From: Achromobacter ruhlandii
GTDB taxonomy: Bacteria; Pseudomonadota; Gammaproteobacteria; Burkholderiales; Burkholderiaceae_B
Assembly (NCBI RefSeq): GCF_902859695.1
Contig: NZ_CADIJL010000017.1
Span: 54,141 to 118,140 of the forward strand
Length of the DNA stretch: 64,000 nt
Direction of reading: 5' to 3'
The notes under the pieces were generated by a model. The model did not search any database and was not told where the DNA came from. It saw nothing but the letters and a program-made list of their open reading frames with translations. Each line of letters starts with the position of its first letter. The stretch's first letter is position 1. This document shows positions 40,208 through 49,130 of the stretch, piece by piece. The position numbers and the translations under genes are program-made.

Positions 40208-40224
40208 AAGAAATCAAATTTCTT
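40208..40224. promoter_or_regulatory. AT-rich dyad between lrp-type gene and glmS
   Basis: AAGAAAT and ATTTCTT form a perfect 7-base dyad around CAA in an AT-rich 151-base intergenic region. Such sites suit Lrp-type proteins, but the assignment is inferred from position only. Confidence 0.4.
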
Positions 40225-40275
40225 GTGGCTGCGCGCACAATGCGTTCCGTACTCGAACTTTCCGGAGTCTCTCCT

Positions 40276-42108
40276 ATGTGCGGCATTGTTGGCGCCGTCG
40301 CCCAGCGCGACATCACCCCGATCCTGGTCGAAGGCCTGAAGCGGCTGGAATACCGCGGCTATGACTCCTGCGGCGTCGCCGTGTACGCCGACGGCCACCT
40401 GCGCCGCACGCGCAGCACCCAGCGCGTGGCCGAGCTGGCCGAGCAGGTCGCGCAGGACAAGGTGCAAGGTTTCACCGGCATCGCCCATACCCGCTGGGCC
40501 ACCCACGGCGTGCCGGCCACGCACAACGCCCACCCGCATTTCTCGCATCTGGGCAACGACGAGCCGCGCATCGCGCTGGTGCACAACGGCATCATCGAGA
40601 ACCACGACGAACTGCGCGCCGAGCTGCAGGCCGTGGGCTACGTCTTCGAAAGCCAGACCGACACCGAAGTGATCGCGCATCTGGTCAACCACCTGTACGC
40701 CGGCGACCTGTTCGAAGCCGTGCAGAACGCCGTGCGCCGCCTGCATGGCGCCTACGCCATCGCCGTGTTCTGCCGCGACGAGCCGCACCGCGTGGTCGGC
40801 GCGCGCCAGGGCTCGCCGCTGGTGGTGGGCGTGGGGCAGAACGAGAACTTCCTGGCCTCGGACGCGCTGGCGCTGGCCGGCACGACCGACCAGATCATCT
40901 ACCTGGAAGACGGCGACGTCGTCGACCTGCAGCTGTCGCGCGTCTGGATCGTGGACGCCAACGGCAAGAACGTGGAACGCCAGGTGCACACGGTGCAGGT
41001 GCATACCGGCGCGGCCGAACTCGGCCCCTACCGCCACTACATGCAGAAGGAGATCTTCGAGCAGCCGCGCGCCGTGGGCGACACGCTGCAGGACATCGAG
41101 GCCATCACGCCCGAACTGTTCGGCGACGACGCCTACAAGATCTTCAAGGACATCGATTCGTTGCTGATCCTGGCCTGCGGCACCAGCTATTACGCCGGCC
41201 TGACCGCCAAGTATTGGATCGAATCGATCGCCAAGATCCCCGTGGCCGTCGAAATCGCCAGCGAATACCGCTACCGCGACAGCGTGCCGAATCCGCGCTC
41301 GCTGGTGGTGACGATCTCGCAGTCGGGCGAGACCGCCGACACCCTGGCCGCGCTCAAGCACGCCCGTTCGCTGGGCATGGAAAACACGCTGACCATCTGC
41401 AATGTGTCCACCAGCGCCATGGTGCGCGAGTGCAAGCTGTCGTACATCACGCGTGCTGGCGTCGAAATCGGCGTGGCCTCGACCAAGGCTTTCACCACGC
41501 AGCTGACCGCGCTGTTCCTCTTGACGCTGGCGCTGGCGCAGGTGCGCGGCCGCCTGACCGACGAGCAGGAGGCCGAACACCTGAAGGCGCTGCGCCACCT
41601 GCCCGTGGCCATCGGCTCGGTGCTGGCGCTGGAACCGCAGATCATGGCCTGGGCCGACCGCTTTGCCTCGAAGGAAAACGCGCTGTTCCTGGGCCGCGGC
41701 ATGCATTACCCGATCGCGCTGGAAGGCGCGCTCAAGCTCAAGGAAATCAGCTACATCCACGCCGAGGCCTACCCGGCCGGCGAACTCAAGCACGGCCCGC
41801 TGGCCCTGGTGACCGAGCACATGCCCGTGGTCACCATCGCGCCCAAGGACGAGCTGCTGGAAAAGCTGAAGTCCAACATGCAGGAAGTGCGCGCGCGCGG
41901 CGGCGAGCTGTACGTGTTCGCCGACGCCGACAGCAAGATCCAGAGCGCCGAAGGCATGCACGTGATCCGCATGCCCGAGCACTACGGCAAGCTGTCGCCG
42001 ATCCTGCACACGGTGCCGCTGCAGCTGCTGTCGTACCACACGGCCTGCGCCCGCGGCACCGATGTGGACAAGCCGCGCAACCTGGCCAAGAGCGTGACGG
42101 TGGAGTGA
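40276..42108 (+). CDS. glmS: Glutamine-fructose-6-phosphate transaminase (isomerizing)
   Basis: The 610-residue enzyme makes glucosamine-6-phosphate. The N-terminus [10 protein letters not shown] supplies the catalytic Cys of the class II glutaminase once Met is removed. Two SIS sugar isomerase domains follow, and the protein ends LAKSVTVE as in the family. No ribozyme-type leader is visible, as expected for a Gram-negative. It carries its own terminator. Confidence 0.97.
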   Translation: MCGIVGAVAQRDITPILVEGLKRLEYRGYDSCGVAVYADGHLRRTRSTQRVAELAEQVAQDKVQGFTGIAHTRWATHGVPATHNAHPHFSHLGNDEPRIALVHNGIIENHDELRAELQAVGYVFESQTDTEVIAHLVNHLYAGDLFEAVQNAVRRLHGAYAIAVFCRDEPHRVVGARQGSPLVVGVGQNENFLASDALALAGTTDQIIYLEDGDVVDLQLSRVWIVDANGKNVERQVHTVQVHTGAAELGPYRHYMQKEIFEQPRAVGDTLQDIEAITPELFGDDAYKIFKDIDSLLILACGTSYYAGLTAKYWIESIAKIPVAVEIASEYRYRDSVPNPRSLVVTISQSGETADTLAALKHARSLGMENTLTICNVSTSAMVRECKLSYITRAGVEIGVASTKAFTTQLTALFLLTLALAQVRGRLTDEQEAEHLKALRHLPVAIGSVLALEPQIMAWADRFASKENALFLGRGMHYPIALEGALKLKEISYIHAEAYPAGELKHGPLALVTEHMPVVTIAPKDELLEKLKSNMQEVRARGGELYVFADADSKIQSAEGMHVIRMPEHYGKLSPILHTVPLQLLSYHTACARGTDVDKPRNLAKSVTVE

Positions 42109-42126
42109 TATCGCGGCGTGGGCTTG

Positions 42127-42150
42127 GGGCCGCCGCCGTGGCGGCCCTTT
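42127..42150 (+). terminator. Terminator of glmS
   Basis: GGGCCGCC and GGCGGCCC form an 8-base stem with a 5-base loop followed by TTT, 18 bases after the glmS stop. Confidence 0.65.
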
Positions 42151-42189
42151 CGATTGCCGGGCGGCGCCGACCCGAGCCGGCCCCGGCGG

Positions 42190-42801
42190 CTAGTCGATAA
42201 TCGGGACGTGCGCGGCGGCAGTTCTCGGCAAGTCGCCGCTCAACCTCGGATCTCTCTGCACTTCCACGCGGATTGCGTAGGGTTTGAAGCCCGCTTTCAT
42301 GTAGAAGCGCAGGGCCGAGGGATGGTCGTAGGTGCAGGTGTGGACCCACATCCGGTTGATGGGCCGCGCCCAGGCCAGTTCTACCGCCTTGCTCATCAGC
42401 GCGCGGCCGACACCCCGGCCTGTGCAGTCCGCGGTGAGCCCCAGGAACGCCAACTCGCATTCCCCCTCCGTGCGGAAGTCCAACTCCAGAATGCCAACGT
42501 CCCCGAGTCCGTTCCGGACAATGTGGATGTCGACGTCGGGGTGCGCCAGGATGGAGGCCAGCTCGCCGTCTTCCATGAAAAGGCGCGAAAACCACAGCCA
42601 GTCGGCCCCGACCTTGCGGAACAGCGCGCGGTAGGCATCCAGGCCGATTTCGGCAACCGGGGCCAGCTCGAAACCTTGGGGCAAGGAAGCGCCGGGCAAG
42701 TCGGGCCTGGACAGCATTTCGAGGTCGGTGACGACACTGGCAATGTGTCCGCGGGGGATGGCGGTGTAGCCGATGGGAATGGGCGAAGAGGCGGCGGTCA
42801 T
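42190..42801 (-). CDS. GNAT family N-acetyltransferase
   Basis: The 203-residue protein has a GNAT domain with the acetyl-CoA loop DCTGRGVGRALMSKAVE (about residues 124-140) followed by YDHPSALRFYMKAGF. The substrate is unknown. I chose MTAASSPIP over an in-frame ATG 27 bases upstream because it gives a compact N-terminus; neither has a strong ribosome site. It follows an AraC-type gene on the same strand, which may regulate it. Confidence 0.82.
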   Translation of the reverse strand: MTAASSPIPIGYTAIPRGHIASVVTDLEMLSRPDLPGASLPQGFELAPVAEIGLDAYRALFRKVGADWLWFSRLFMEDGELASILAHPDVDIHIVRNGLGDVGILELDFRTEGECELAFLGLTADCTGRGVGRALMSKAVELAWARPINRMWVHTCTYDHPSALRFYMKAGFKPYAIRVEVQRDPRLSGDLPRTAAAHVPIID

Positions 42802-42866
42802 AGTCTGCTCGTTCAGTAACGGCAGCACTATGCCCGCGGGCGCGCGGCCCTGTCTTGAACGCTATT

Positions 42867-43652
42867 TCAGCCGTTGCGCCATTGGCCGGGCGGGACGCCG
42901 ACGACGGCCCGGAACCTGCGCGTCAGGTGGGACTGGTCGGCAAATCCCAGGTCCAGCGCCACCGCCGCAATGTTCTCGCCTTGGGCGATTCTCTTGCGCG
43001 CTTCGACAACCCGTTGGTTCCAGCGCCACGCCAGCGGGGGCATGCCATAGACCCTGGAAAAGGCCCGAACGAGCTGCACGGGCGTCATCCCCGCCGATGC
43101 CGCCAGGTCCGTCAGCGTCGGCAAGGCAGGGTCGTCGCGCAGGCGGTCGGCGACGCCGCCGATGGACGCCGGCACGTGCCTGGATGTCGCGGGTCCGCCC
43201 GATCCCGCCATCTGCAACAGTTCGTCGAAAACGTGGACCAGCCCTTCCTGCGCCACGCTCTCGGGCGTGTTCCGGTTCAGCGCTGACAGGATGGCGCCGC
43301 GCAGCCTGGCTGCAATGCCTGGCGCTTGCAGCAGGGGCTTGTCGAAAACGGTTTCCGGGTGGATGCCGAGCAGGACCGGGAGGGCGGCCGGGTCCACATA
43401 CATGCTCGCGAATTGCCACGACTCGCTGATGACATGGGAGCTTTGGACCTGCGCCGGGTTGTAGAGCGTGACATCGCCCTCGGCGGCGTCGAAGCATTTC
43501 CTGTCTAGCTTGATTTTTTCCCAGCCCCGCACATTGACGCTGATCACGAATTCGTCGTGGAAATGGGGCGCAAAGCCGCGCGTGCCGTCCGCGATGTGCG
43601 CGACCTCGATACCGGTGAATTGACGGCGATTGAACGACCCCATGGCGGCCAT
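42867..43652 (-). CDS. AraC family transcriptional regulator
   Basis: The 261-residue protein has an N-terminal cupin-like ligand domain (HFHDEFVISVNVRGWE) and two C-terminal helix-turn-helix units, including DLGFADQSHLTRRFRAVVG near the end. It lies 65 bases upstream of the GNAT gene on the same strand and is divergent from the methionine block, so it might act on either. An ATG 9 bases downstream is an alternative start. Confidence 0.87.
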   Translation of the reverse strand: MAAMGSFNRRQFTGIEVAHIADGTRGFAPHFHDEFVISVNVRGWEKIKLDRKCFDAAEGDVTLYNPAQVQSSHVISESWQFASMYVDPAALPVLLGIHPETVFDKPLLQAPGIAARLRGAILSALNRNTPESVAQEGLVHVFDELLQMAGSGGPATSRHVPASIGGVADRLRDDPALPTLTDLAASAGMTPVQLVRAFSRVYGMPPLAWRWNQRVVEARKRIAQGENIAAVALDLGFADQSHLTRRFRAVVGVPPGQWRNG

Positions 43653-43756
43653 GTTAGCGCGACGCCCTGGCGCGCCGCGCGGCCGGGCGCTGCCCTGCCG
43701 GACCATGTCCCGCCGGCATGGGGGCGCCCGGCCTCGGCCGGAGCATGAGCGGAACT

Positions 43757-43782
43757 AATGATTTGATCCAAATAAAATCATT
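43757..43782. promoter_or_regulatory. Palindrome upstream of the mesX-like gene
   Basis: AATGATTT and AAATCATT form a perfect 8-base dyad with a 10-base spacer, followed by TTTTTATTC. In a divergent intergenic region of 277 bases it most likely is an operator. A weak terminator is less likely because no gene ends there. This intergenic region is clearly richer in A and T than its flanks. Confidence 0.45.
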
Positions 43783-43929
43783 TTTATTCATGGAGGGCGC
43801 AACATAAAATACGGCTCGAATATTGAAAGTGTCAAGACTGCCAAATCAAAAATCCGAAGAAATTTGGAAATAAATGACGGCAGAAAATAGACGCGAGCTT
43901 TTTGTCAGAAATTTGAGCGCCGGATCAGA

Positions 43930-44913
43930 ATGAGTAAAGAGTTTACATTTGCCATCAAGAGCATTTGTTTCGATGAGGATTATCGTCCCGCGGACAATAC
44001 GCGAATCACGACCAACTTCGCCAATTTGGCCCGGGGAGCGAGCCGTCAGGAGAATCTGCGCAATACGCTCAGGATGATCGACAATCGCTTCAACGCCTTG
44101 GCGCACTGGGATAATCCCAAGGGCGATCGCTATTCCGTAAATCTTGAGATCATTTCCGTCGAATTGAATATCGAAGGCCAAAGCAGCGGTAACGGCCTGC
44201 CGCTGATCGAAGTGCTGAAGACGAGCATTTTCGACCGGCACACCAATGAACGCTTCGAGGGCATCGTAGGCAATAACTTTTCCTCGTACGTGCGGGATTA
44301 CGACTTCAGCGTGCTGCTGCTGGAACACAACAAGAACACGACCGCCTTCAGCACGCCGGAGAATTTTGGCGACCTGCACGGCAAGCTCTTCAAGAGCTTC
44401 GTGAATTCGAGCACATACAAAGAGAACTTCCACAAGGCGCCCGTCATCTGCCTGAGCGTTTCGAGCAGCAAGGTCTATCAGCGCACCGAAAACCAGCATC
44501 CCGTGCTGGGCGTCGAATACCTGCAGGACGAGTATTCGTTGACGGACGAGTATTTCAAGAAAATGGGCATGAAGGTGCGCTACTTCATGCCGCCCAACAG
44601 CGCCGCGCCGCTGGCGTTCTATTTCACCGGCGATCTGCTGGGCGATTACACCAATCTCGAGCTGATCAGCACCATCAGCACGATGGATACCTTCCAGAAG
44701 ATCTATCGGCCCGAGATCTACAACGCCAACTCGGCCGCGGGGAAGTCCTACCAGCCGAGCCTGAAGCACCAGGATTATTCCCTGACCCGCATTGTCTACG
44801 ATCGGGAAGAGCGTAGCCGGCTGGCTGTCGAGCAGGGCAAGTTCGTCGAGGAAAACTTCATCAAGCCGTATCAGACGGTTCTTGAGCAGTGGTCCGCGGC
44901 CACCCCACATTGA
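43930..44913 (+). CDS. mesX: DUF1852 protein, MesX-like partner of methionine synthase
   Basis: The 327-residue soluble protein (start MSKEFTFAIKSICFDEDY) matches DUF1852, the family that pairs with a core methionine synthase lacking the folate domain. As I recall from published work on folate-independent methionine synthases, this partner, named MesX, is needed together with MesD and oxygen. No known cofactor motif is visible. The gene is lower in GC, especially the first 300 bases, than its neighbours, hinting at transfer. It is the first gene of the block, 25 bases before mesD. Confidence 0.8.
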   Translation: MSKEFTFAIKSICFDEDYRPADNTRITTNFANLARGASRQENLRNTLRMIDNRFNALAHWDNPKGDRYSVNLEIISVELNIEGQSSGNGLPLIEVLKTSIFDRHTNERFEGIVGNNFSSYVRDYDFSVLLLEHNKNTTAFSTPENFGDLHGKLFKSFVNSSTYKENFHKAPVICLSVSSSKVYQRTENQHPVLGVEYLQDEYSLTDEYFKKMGMKVRYFMPPNSAAPLAFYFTGDLLGDYTNLELISTISTMDTFQKIYRPEIYNANSAAGKSYQPSLKHQDYSLTRIVYDREERSRLAVEQGKFVEENFIKPYQTVLEQWSAATPH

Positions 44914-44938
44914 TTAATAAAGAGCATCAGGTCTTATT

Positions 44939-45967
44939 GTGAAAAAACTGCTTCCCACCTCCACCGCCGGCAGCCTGCCCAAACCTTCCTGGCTGGCAGA
45001 GCCCGAGACCCTGTGGTCGCCCTGGAAATTGCAGGATGGCGGACTGATCGAGGGCAAACAGGATGCCCTGCGCCTGTCGCTGCAGGAACAGCAGCACGCG
45101 GGCATCGACATCGTCAGCGATGGCGAACAGACGCGCCAGCATTTCGTGACGACGTTCATCGAGCACCTGGACGGCGTCGATTTCGAGAACCGCAAGACCG
45201 TCCGTATCCGCGACCGCTATGACGCGAGCGTGCCGACGGTGGTGGGCGCGGTGGCGCGCAAGAAACCGGTCTTCGTCGAGGATGCCAAGTTCCTGCGCCA
45301 GCAGACCAAGCAGCCGATCAAGTGGGCCCTGCCCGGCCCGATGACGATGATCGACACGCTGTATGACGATCACTACAAGAGCCGCGAGAAGCTGGCTTGG
45401 GAATTCGCCACGATCCTCAACCAGGAAGCCAAGGAGCTGGAAGCGGCCGGCGTCGACATCATCCAGTTCGACGAGCCCGCCTTCAATGTCTTCTTCGACG
45501 AGGTCAATGACTGGGGCGTCGCCACGCTGGAACGGGCCATCGAAGGGCTGAAGTGCGAAACCGCCGTCCACATCTGCTATGGCTATGGCATCAAGGCCAA
45601 CACGGATTGGAAGAAGACGCTGGGTTCGGAATGGCGGCAATACGAGGAAGCCTTCCCCAAGCTGCAGAAGTCCAATATCGACATCGTTTCGCTGGAGTGC
45701 CACAACTCCCACGTGCCGATGGAGCTCATTGAGCTGATTCGCGGCAAGAAGGTGATGGTGGGCGCCATTGACGTGGCGAGCAATACCATCGAGACGCCCG
45801 AGGAAGTGGCCAACACCTTGCGCAAGGCGCTGCAGTTCGTGGACGCCGACAAGCTCTATCCGTGCACCAACTGCGGCATGGCTCCGCTGTCGCGTGCGAT
45901 CGCGCGCGCCAAGCTGAGCTCGCTGAGCGCAGGCGCGGAGATCGTCCGCAACGAACTCTCGAACTGA
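44939..45967 (+). CDS. mesD: Core methionine synthase without folate-binding domain (MesD-like)
   Basis: The 342-residue protein corresponds only to the C-terminal catalytic half of MetE, which is about 750 residues long. The zinc site is visible: His211 and Cys213 (HICYG) and Cys312 (CTNCGM), with Glu253 in SLECHNS as a likely fourth ligand and DEPAF (Asp178) at the homocysteine site. Lacking the N-terminal folate domain, it must get its methyl group in another way. Start is a GTG. It follows the DUF1852 gene, the hallmark of the MesD family. Confidence 0.85.
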   Translation: MKKLLPTSTAGSLPKPSWLAEPETLWSPWKLQDGGLIEGKQDALRLSLQEQQHAGIDIVSDGEQTRQHFVTTFIEHLDGVDFENRKTVRIRDRYDASVPTVVGAVARKKPVFVEDAKFLRQQTKQPIKWALPGPMTMIDTLYDDHYKSREKLAWEFATILNQEAKELEAAGVDIIQFDEPAFNVFFDEVNDWGVATLERAIEGLKCETAVHICYGYGIKANTDWKKTLGSEWRQYEEAFPKLQKSNIDIVSLECHNSHVPMELIELIRGKKVMVGAIDVASNTIETPEEVANTLRKALQFVDADKLYPCTNCGMAPLSRAIARAKLSSLSAGAEIVRNELSN

Positions 45968-45985
45968 TTTCGAGACGGGAAATGG

Positions 45986-46008
45986 CCGTCGCAAGCTGCT
46001 TGCGACGG
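45986..46008 (+). other. Perfect hairpin between mesD and the flavin reductase gene
   Basis: CCGTCGCAAG and CTTGCGACGG form a perfect 10-base stem with loop CTG, 18 bases after the mesD stop. No T-run follows, so it more likely stabilises or processes the transcript, or marks partial termination, than ends the operon. Confidence 0.6.
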
Positions 46009-46074
46009 ACCTGCCCGCAAGGCCTTACATAGCATTCGCGCTGCACCCAGTCGCCAGTTTTGGCAGTCCCTACC

Positions 46075-46584
46075 ATGTCACTCCCCAGTCCCGCCATCGA
46101 GCCGTTGCGCTTTCGTGAAGCGCTCGGGCACTACGCGTCCGGTATCACGGTGGTCACCACCCACATCGATGGCGAGCCGATCGGCTTTACCTGCCAGTCG
46201 TTCCACAGCGTGTCGATGAGCCCGCCGCTGGTGTCGTTCAGCGTGATGTCCAATTCGGCCAGTTATCCCAAGATCCGCCAGGCGGGCCGCTTTGCCGTGA
46301 ACATCCTGTCGGATGCGCAAGTCGAGGTGTCCAACCAGTTCGCCCGGCGTGGCACAGACAAGTGGCGCGGCATCGACTGGAAGGAATCGCCGCTGGGCAA
46401 TCCGCTCATTGCCGGCAGCCTGCACTGGATCGATTGCGAGATCCACGCGGAATACGCCGCCGGTGACCACGTGATCGTGATTGGCGAAGTGAAGGCGCTG
46501 AATCTGCAGGAAGCGGCGGCCACGCAGCCATTGCTGTATTTCAAAGGGCAATATCGCAACATCGCCGCGCACGGCGCGGCTTGA
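46075..46584 (+). CDS. Flavin reductase (NADH:FMN oxidoreductase-like)
   Basis: The 169-residue protein is a flavin-reductase-like domain protein (HpaC/NtaB type): FREALGHYASGITVVTTHIDG, GFTCQSFHSVSMSPPLVSF and the C-terminal DHVIVIGEV. It would supply reduced FMN or FAD to a partner. In this place the obvious partner is the MesX/MesD pair upstream, which may need oxygen chemistry, or the monooxygenase at 56245. ATG 46075 is preferred to a TTG 15 bases upstream. Confidence 0.87.
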   Translation: MSLPSPAIEPLRFREALGHYASGITVVTTHIDGEPIGFTCQSFHSVSMSPPLVSFSVMSNSASYPKIRQAGRFAVNILSDAQVEVSNQFARRGTDKWRGIDWKESPLGNPLIAGSLHWIDCEIHAEYAAGDHVIVIGEVKALNLQEAAATQPLLYFKGQYRNIAAHGAA

Positions 46585-46661
46585 GCGCCAATCGCCGCTG
46601 GCCGAATCCGTTGCGGCGCGAGGTGGCGCGGCGCCCCTGAACGACTTGGTATCGAGCTGTC

Positions 46662-48143
46662 TTGAGTGCATTGAAACAGGCGTTGAACGCGAGACGCTTC
46701 GCCTGCGTGCTGGAGATCATTCCTCAACAGTCTCCCGCGCGCCGGGCCGCGCTCGAGCGGATCGTGCAACGCGGGCACCTGGCCGGCTGGCCGTTGCTGC
46801 CTGCCTTCGCCGACCGCGTCGGCCTGCATTCCGACCTGAGCCCCCTGCAGGGGGCAGGGGCGCTGGGCGATCCGGCTTCATCGCTGTTGCATTTCTCGGG
46901 CAAGGATCGCGCGCGCGCCGACCTGCTGGGCCAGATGGACGCGATGCAGGCGCGGGGCCTGTCGCAACTGCTGCTGCTCAGTGGGGACCGCCTGCCTGGC
47001 CATGATCCGGGACGGGCGCCCGTGCGCTATCTGGAGTCGGTGCCCGCGCTGCAGATTGCCCGCGAGCACGGCCCGGACTGGCTGCTGGGCGCGGCGTTGA
47101 ACCCGTTCAAATACCGCGAGGAAGAAGGCGCCGCGCAGTACCTGAAGGCGCAGAAGAAACTGCTGGCCGGCGCGGATTTCCTGACCTTGCAACTGGGCTT
47201 CGACGCCGCCAAGCATCTCGAAGCCCAGGCCTGGATGCGCGCCCAGGGCCGCGTCAAACCCATGCTGGCCTGTGTGATGCGGCTGACCCACAGGCGCGCG
47301 GCGGCGTTGCAGGATGTGCCCGGCATCGTCATCACCGACGCCATGCGCGAATTGCTGGGCAGGGAGCAAGAGATTTCGCCCGCCGATGCCAGCGCGCGCA
47401 GCCTCGAGCGGCTGGCGCTGCAGATCGTGGGCCTGCAATGGATGGGTTATGCCGGTGTGCATCTGTCCGGAGTGCACACGCTGGACGAACTGTTGTTGCT
47501 GGAGCAGGCGATCGCCGAGCAACGGGATGCGGTGACCTCGCTGTCCGACTGGATGGATCGATGGCAGGCGAGTTGGCGGATGCCCGGGATGCCCCAGACA
47601 GGCTTCGCCCCTGGCATTGACGCGTGGGAGCTGGGGCAGTCCGATGTCGCGGCCACTCCCGGGGAGCGTTTGCGCTATACGCTGCTTTCCACGGTGCATG
47701 AACAGCTCTTCAATCGCACGGGATGGCTCGGCAGCGCCTTTGGCTGGAGTGTGACGCGGCCGTTCTGGAAGACCGGCGTGGCGGCGCGGGCGCTGCTCGC
47801 GGTCGAACGGACATTCAAGCGGCCGCTGGTGGGTTGTGACACCTGTGGCACCTGCCGCTTGCAGGACACACTCTACGTCTGCCCCGAGACCTGTCCCAAA
47901 GGCCTGGCGAACGGCCCCTGCGGCGGCACCCGGCTCAATCGATGCGAATTCGGCGACCGGGAATGCGTGCACAGCGTCAAGTATCGGATCGCCAAGTCCG
48001 CGGATCGGTTGCCTGCGCTGGCGCAGACGTTGATTCCCTGTATCGAGGCGGGCGACCGGCATCGCAGCTCGTGGCCCGAATGGTTCGAGCCGGAGGATCC
48101 GACGCCGGGCAATGATTGCCAATCGTTGCCAAAGTCTGGTTGA
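46662..48143 (+). CDS. Methylenetetrahydrofolate reductase-like protein with Cys-rich C-terminal domain
   Basis: The 493-residue protein has an N-terminal MetF-like barrel region (LEIIPQQSP; LLLLSGD near 105; ALNPFKYREEE) and the C-terminal MTHFR_C domain with CDTCGTC, CPETCPKGLANGPCGGT and CEFGDREC, suggesting metal binding. That C-terminal domain occurs with folate reductases and in anaerobes with iron-sulfur partners. No ATG lies near the start; TTG 46662 is the best candidate. It follows the flavin reductase by 77 bases and likely belongs to the same methyl-transfer pathway. Confidence 0.75.
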   Translation: MSALKQALNARRFACVLEIIPQQSPARRAALERIVQRGHLAGWPLLPAFADRVGLHSDLSPLQGAGALGDPASSLLHFSGKDRARADLLGQMDAMQARGLSQLLLLSGDRLPGHDPGRAPVRYLESVPALQIAREHGPDWLLGAALNPFKYREEEGAAQYLKAQKKLLAGADFLTLQLGFDAAKHLEAQAWMRAQGRVKPMLACVMRLTHRRAAALQDVPGIVITDAMRELLGREQEISPADASARSLERLALQIVGLQWMGYAGVHLSGVHTLDELLLLEQAIAEQRDAVTSLSDWMDRWQASWRMPGMPQTGFAPGIDAWELGQSDVAATPGERLRYTLLSTVHEQLFNRTGWLGSAFGWSVTRPFWKTGVAARALLAVERTFKRPLVGCDTCGTCRLQDTLYVCPETCPKGLANGPCGGTRLNRCEFGDRECVHSVKYRIAKSADRLPALAQTLIPCIEAGDRHRSSWPEWFEPEDPTPGNDCQSLPKSG

Positions 48144-48216
48144 TACCTCGACGCTCCCTCAGAATGCACCACGCCTTGGCGTTTGCCTGCCTGTTGCCTG
48201 ACGTGGAGCCCATCCC

Positions 48217-48990
48217 ATGCGTATCGAGACGATTTCCAGATTGGCCGTGCTGGCCGCCGTTACCGTGCTGGCGGGCTGCGCGCAACCCGTGTCGACCCGC
48301 GAAGTCGCGCTCAATGCCGATGCCTACACCGCGCGCACCCTGTTGCCCGATGCCCTGCCGCCCGCGGTGCGGGCCAGGCTGCCGGCGGCGGGCACGCAGC
48401 CCATGGGGTTTCGCGCCTTGCGCATGACGGGCACCCAGCATACCGTCGGCATCGACAACGTCGCGGTGGACAGCGAGTACGAATTGACGTTCCACAATGA
48501 TCGCGACGACGGCACGTTGCGCAGTATCTATATCGGCAAGCTCAATGGCCTGCCGGTCAACTACGTGTTGGCGCTCAACTATCGCAGCCTGGCGCTGCTG
48601 ATCCATCAGGCCGGCGGATTCAAGGCCGCGCAGGTGCCGCCGCGCTGGATGGCGCGCGACATCCAGCAATGGCCGGGCGATGTGTTGGCCAATCCGCCGG
48701 AAAATGCCCGGTTCACGCTCGAGAGCGAGGGCGGATGGGAAGGGCGGCGAACCGGGCCCAGGCAAACGCTCACCTGCGCCAGCGGCACGGATTATCCCGC
48801 CAGCCGGGTCCTGACGCAGATCCCGGGGCAGGCGCTCGATGTGAACTGCGTCGAGACCAGCGAGAACGGCGTGCCGGTCCGCAAGCTGCATTACGTCTTC
48901 CTGCGCCGATTCGGCCTCACCATTACCGCCGAGATCGCGACGGCCAGGTCGGTGACTAACATGACGGTCAAATCGGTTCGGGTGGAGTAG
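48217..48990 (+). CDS. Lipoprotein of unknown function
   Basis: The 257-residue protein has a signal sequence with lipobox VLAGC (Cys21, Ala at +2, so outer membrane is likely). I recognise no domain in the mature part, which contains two Cys (in TCASG and NCVETS) that could form a disulfide. GGAG precedes the ATG. It lies between the methionine block and the iron cluster and need not belong to either. Confidence 0.75.
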   Translation: MRIETISRLAVLAAVTVLAGCAQPVSTREVALNADAYTARTLLPDALPPAVRARLPAAGTQPMGFRALRMTGTQHTVGIDNVAVDSEYELTFHNDRDDGTLRSIYIGKLNGLPVNYVLALNYRSLALLIHQAGGFKAAQVPPRWMARDIQQWPGDVLANPPENARFTLESEGGWEGRRTGPRQTLTCASGTDYPASRVLTQIPGQALDVNCVETSENGVPVRKLHYVFLRRFGLTITAEIATARSVTNMTVKSVRVE

Positions 48991-49066
48991 GCGCGGAAAT
49001 GGCGGGCGAACCGAACCGCCCGCGACAACGGGCGTCGACGCTTGCCAGGTTCACACGCGGAAAATA

Positions 49067-49087
49067 CAATGAGAATCGTTTTCATTG
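49067..49087. promoter_or_regulatory. Fur box upstream of the AraC regulator
   Basis: The 21-base site has arms CAATGA and TCATTG around a core that reads TGAGAAT-C-GTTTTCA, a good match to the 7-1-7 Fur consensus. It lies 44 bases before the ATG of the AraC-type regulator, so iron-bound Fur would repress the regulator and thereby the uptake operon. Confidence 0.75.
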
Positions 49088-49130
49088 ATACGGTGCGGCC
49101 TGGAAGACCTTCCGGGGCCGCCATGCTCCC

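Noticed and set aside
40125..40275. glmS ribozyme/riboswitch in the glmS leader
   Set aside because: The leader is short and AT-rich, with no conserved ribozyme core, and the element is known from Gram-positive bacteria.
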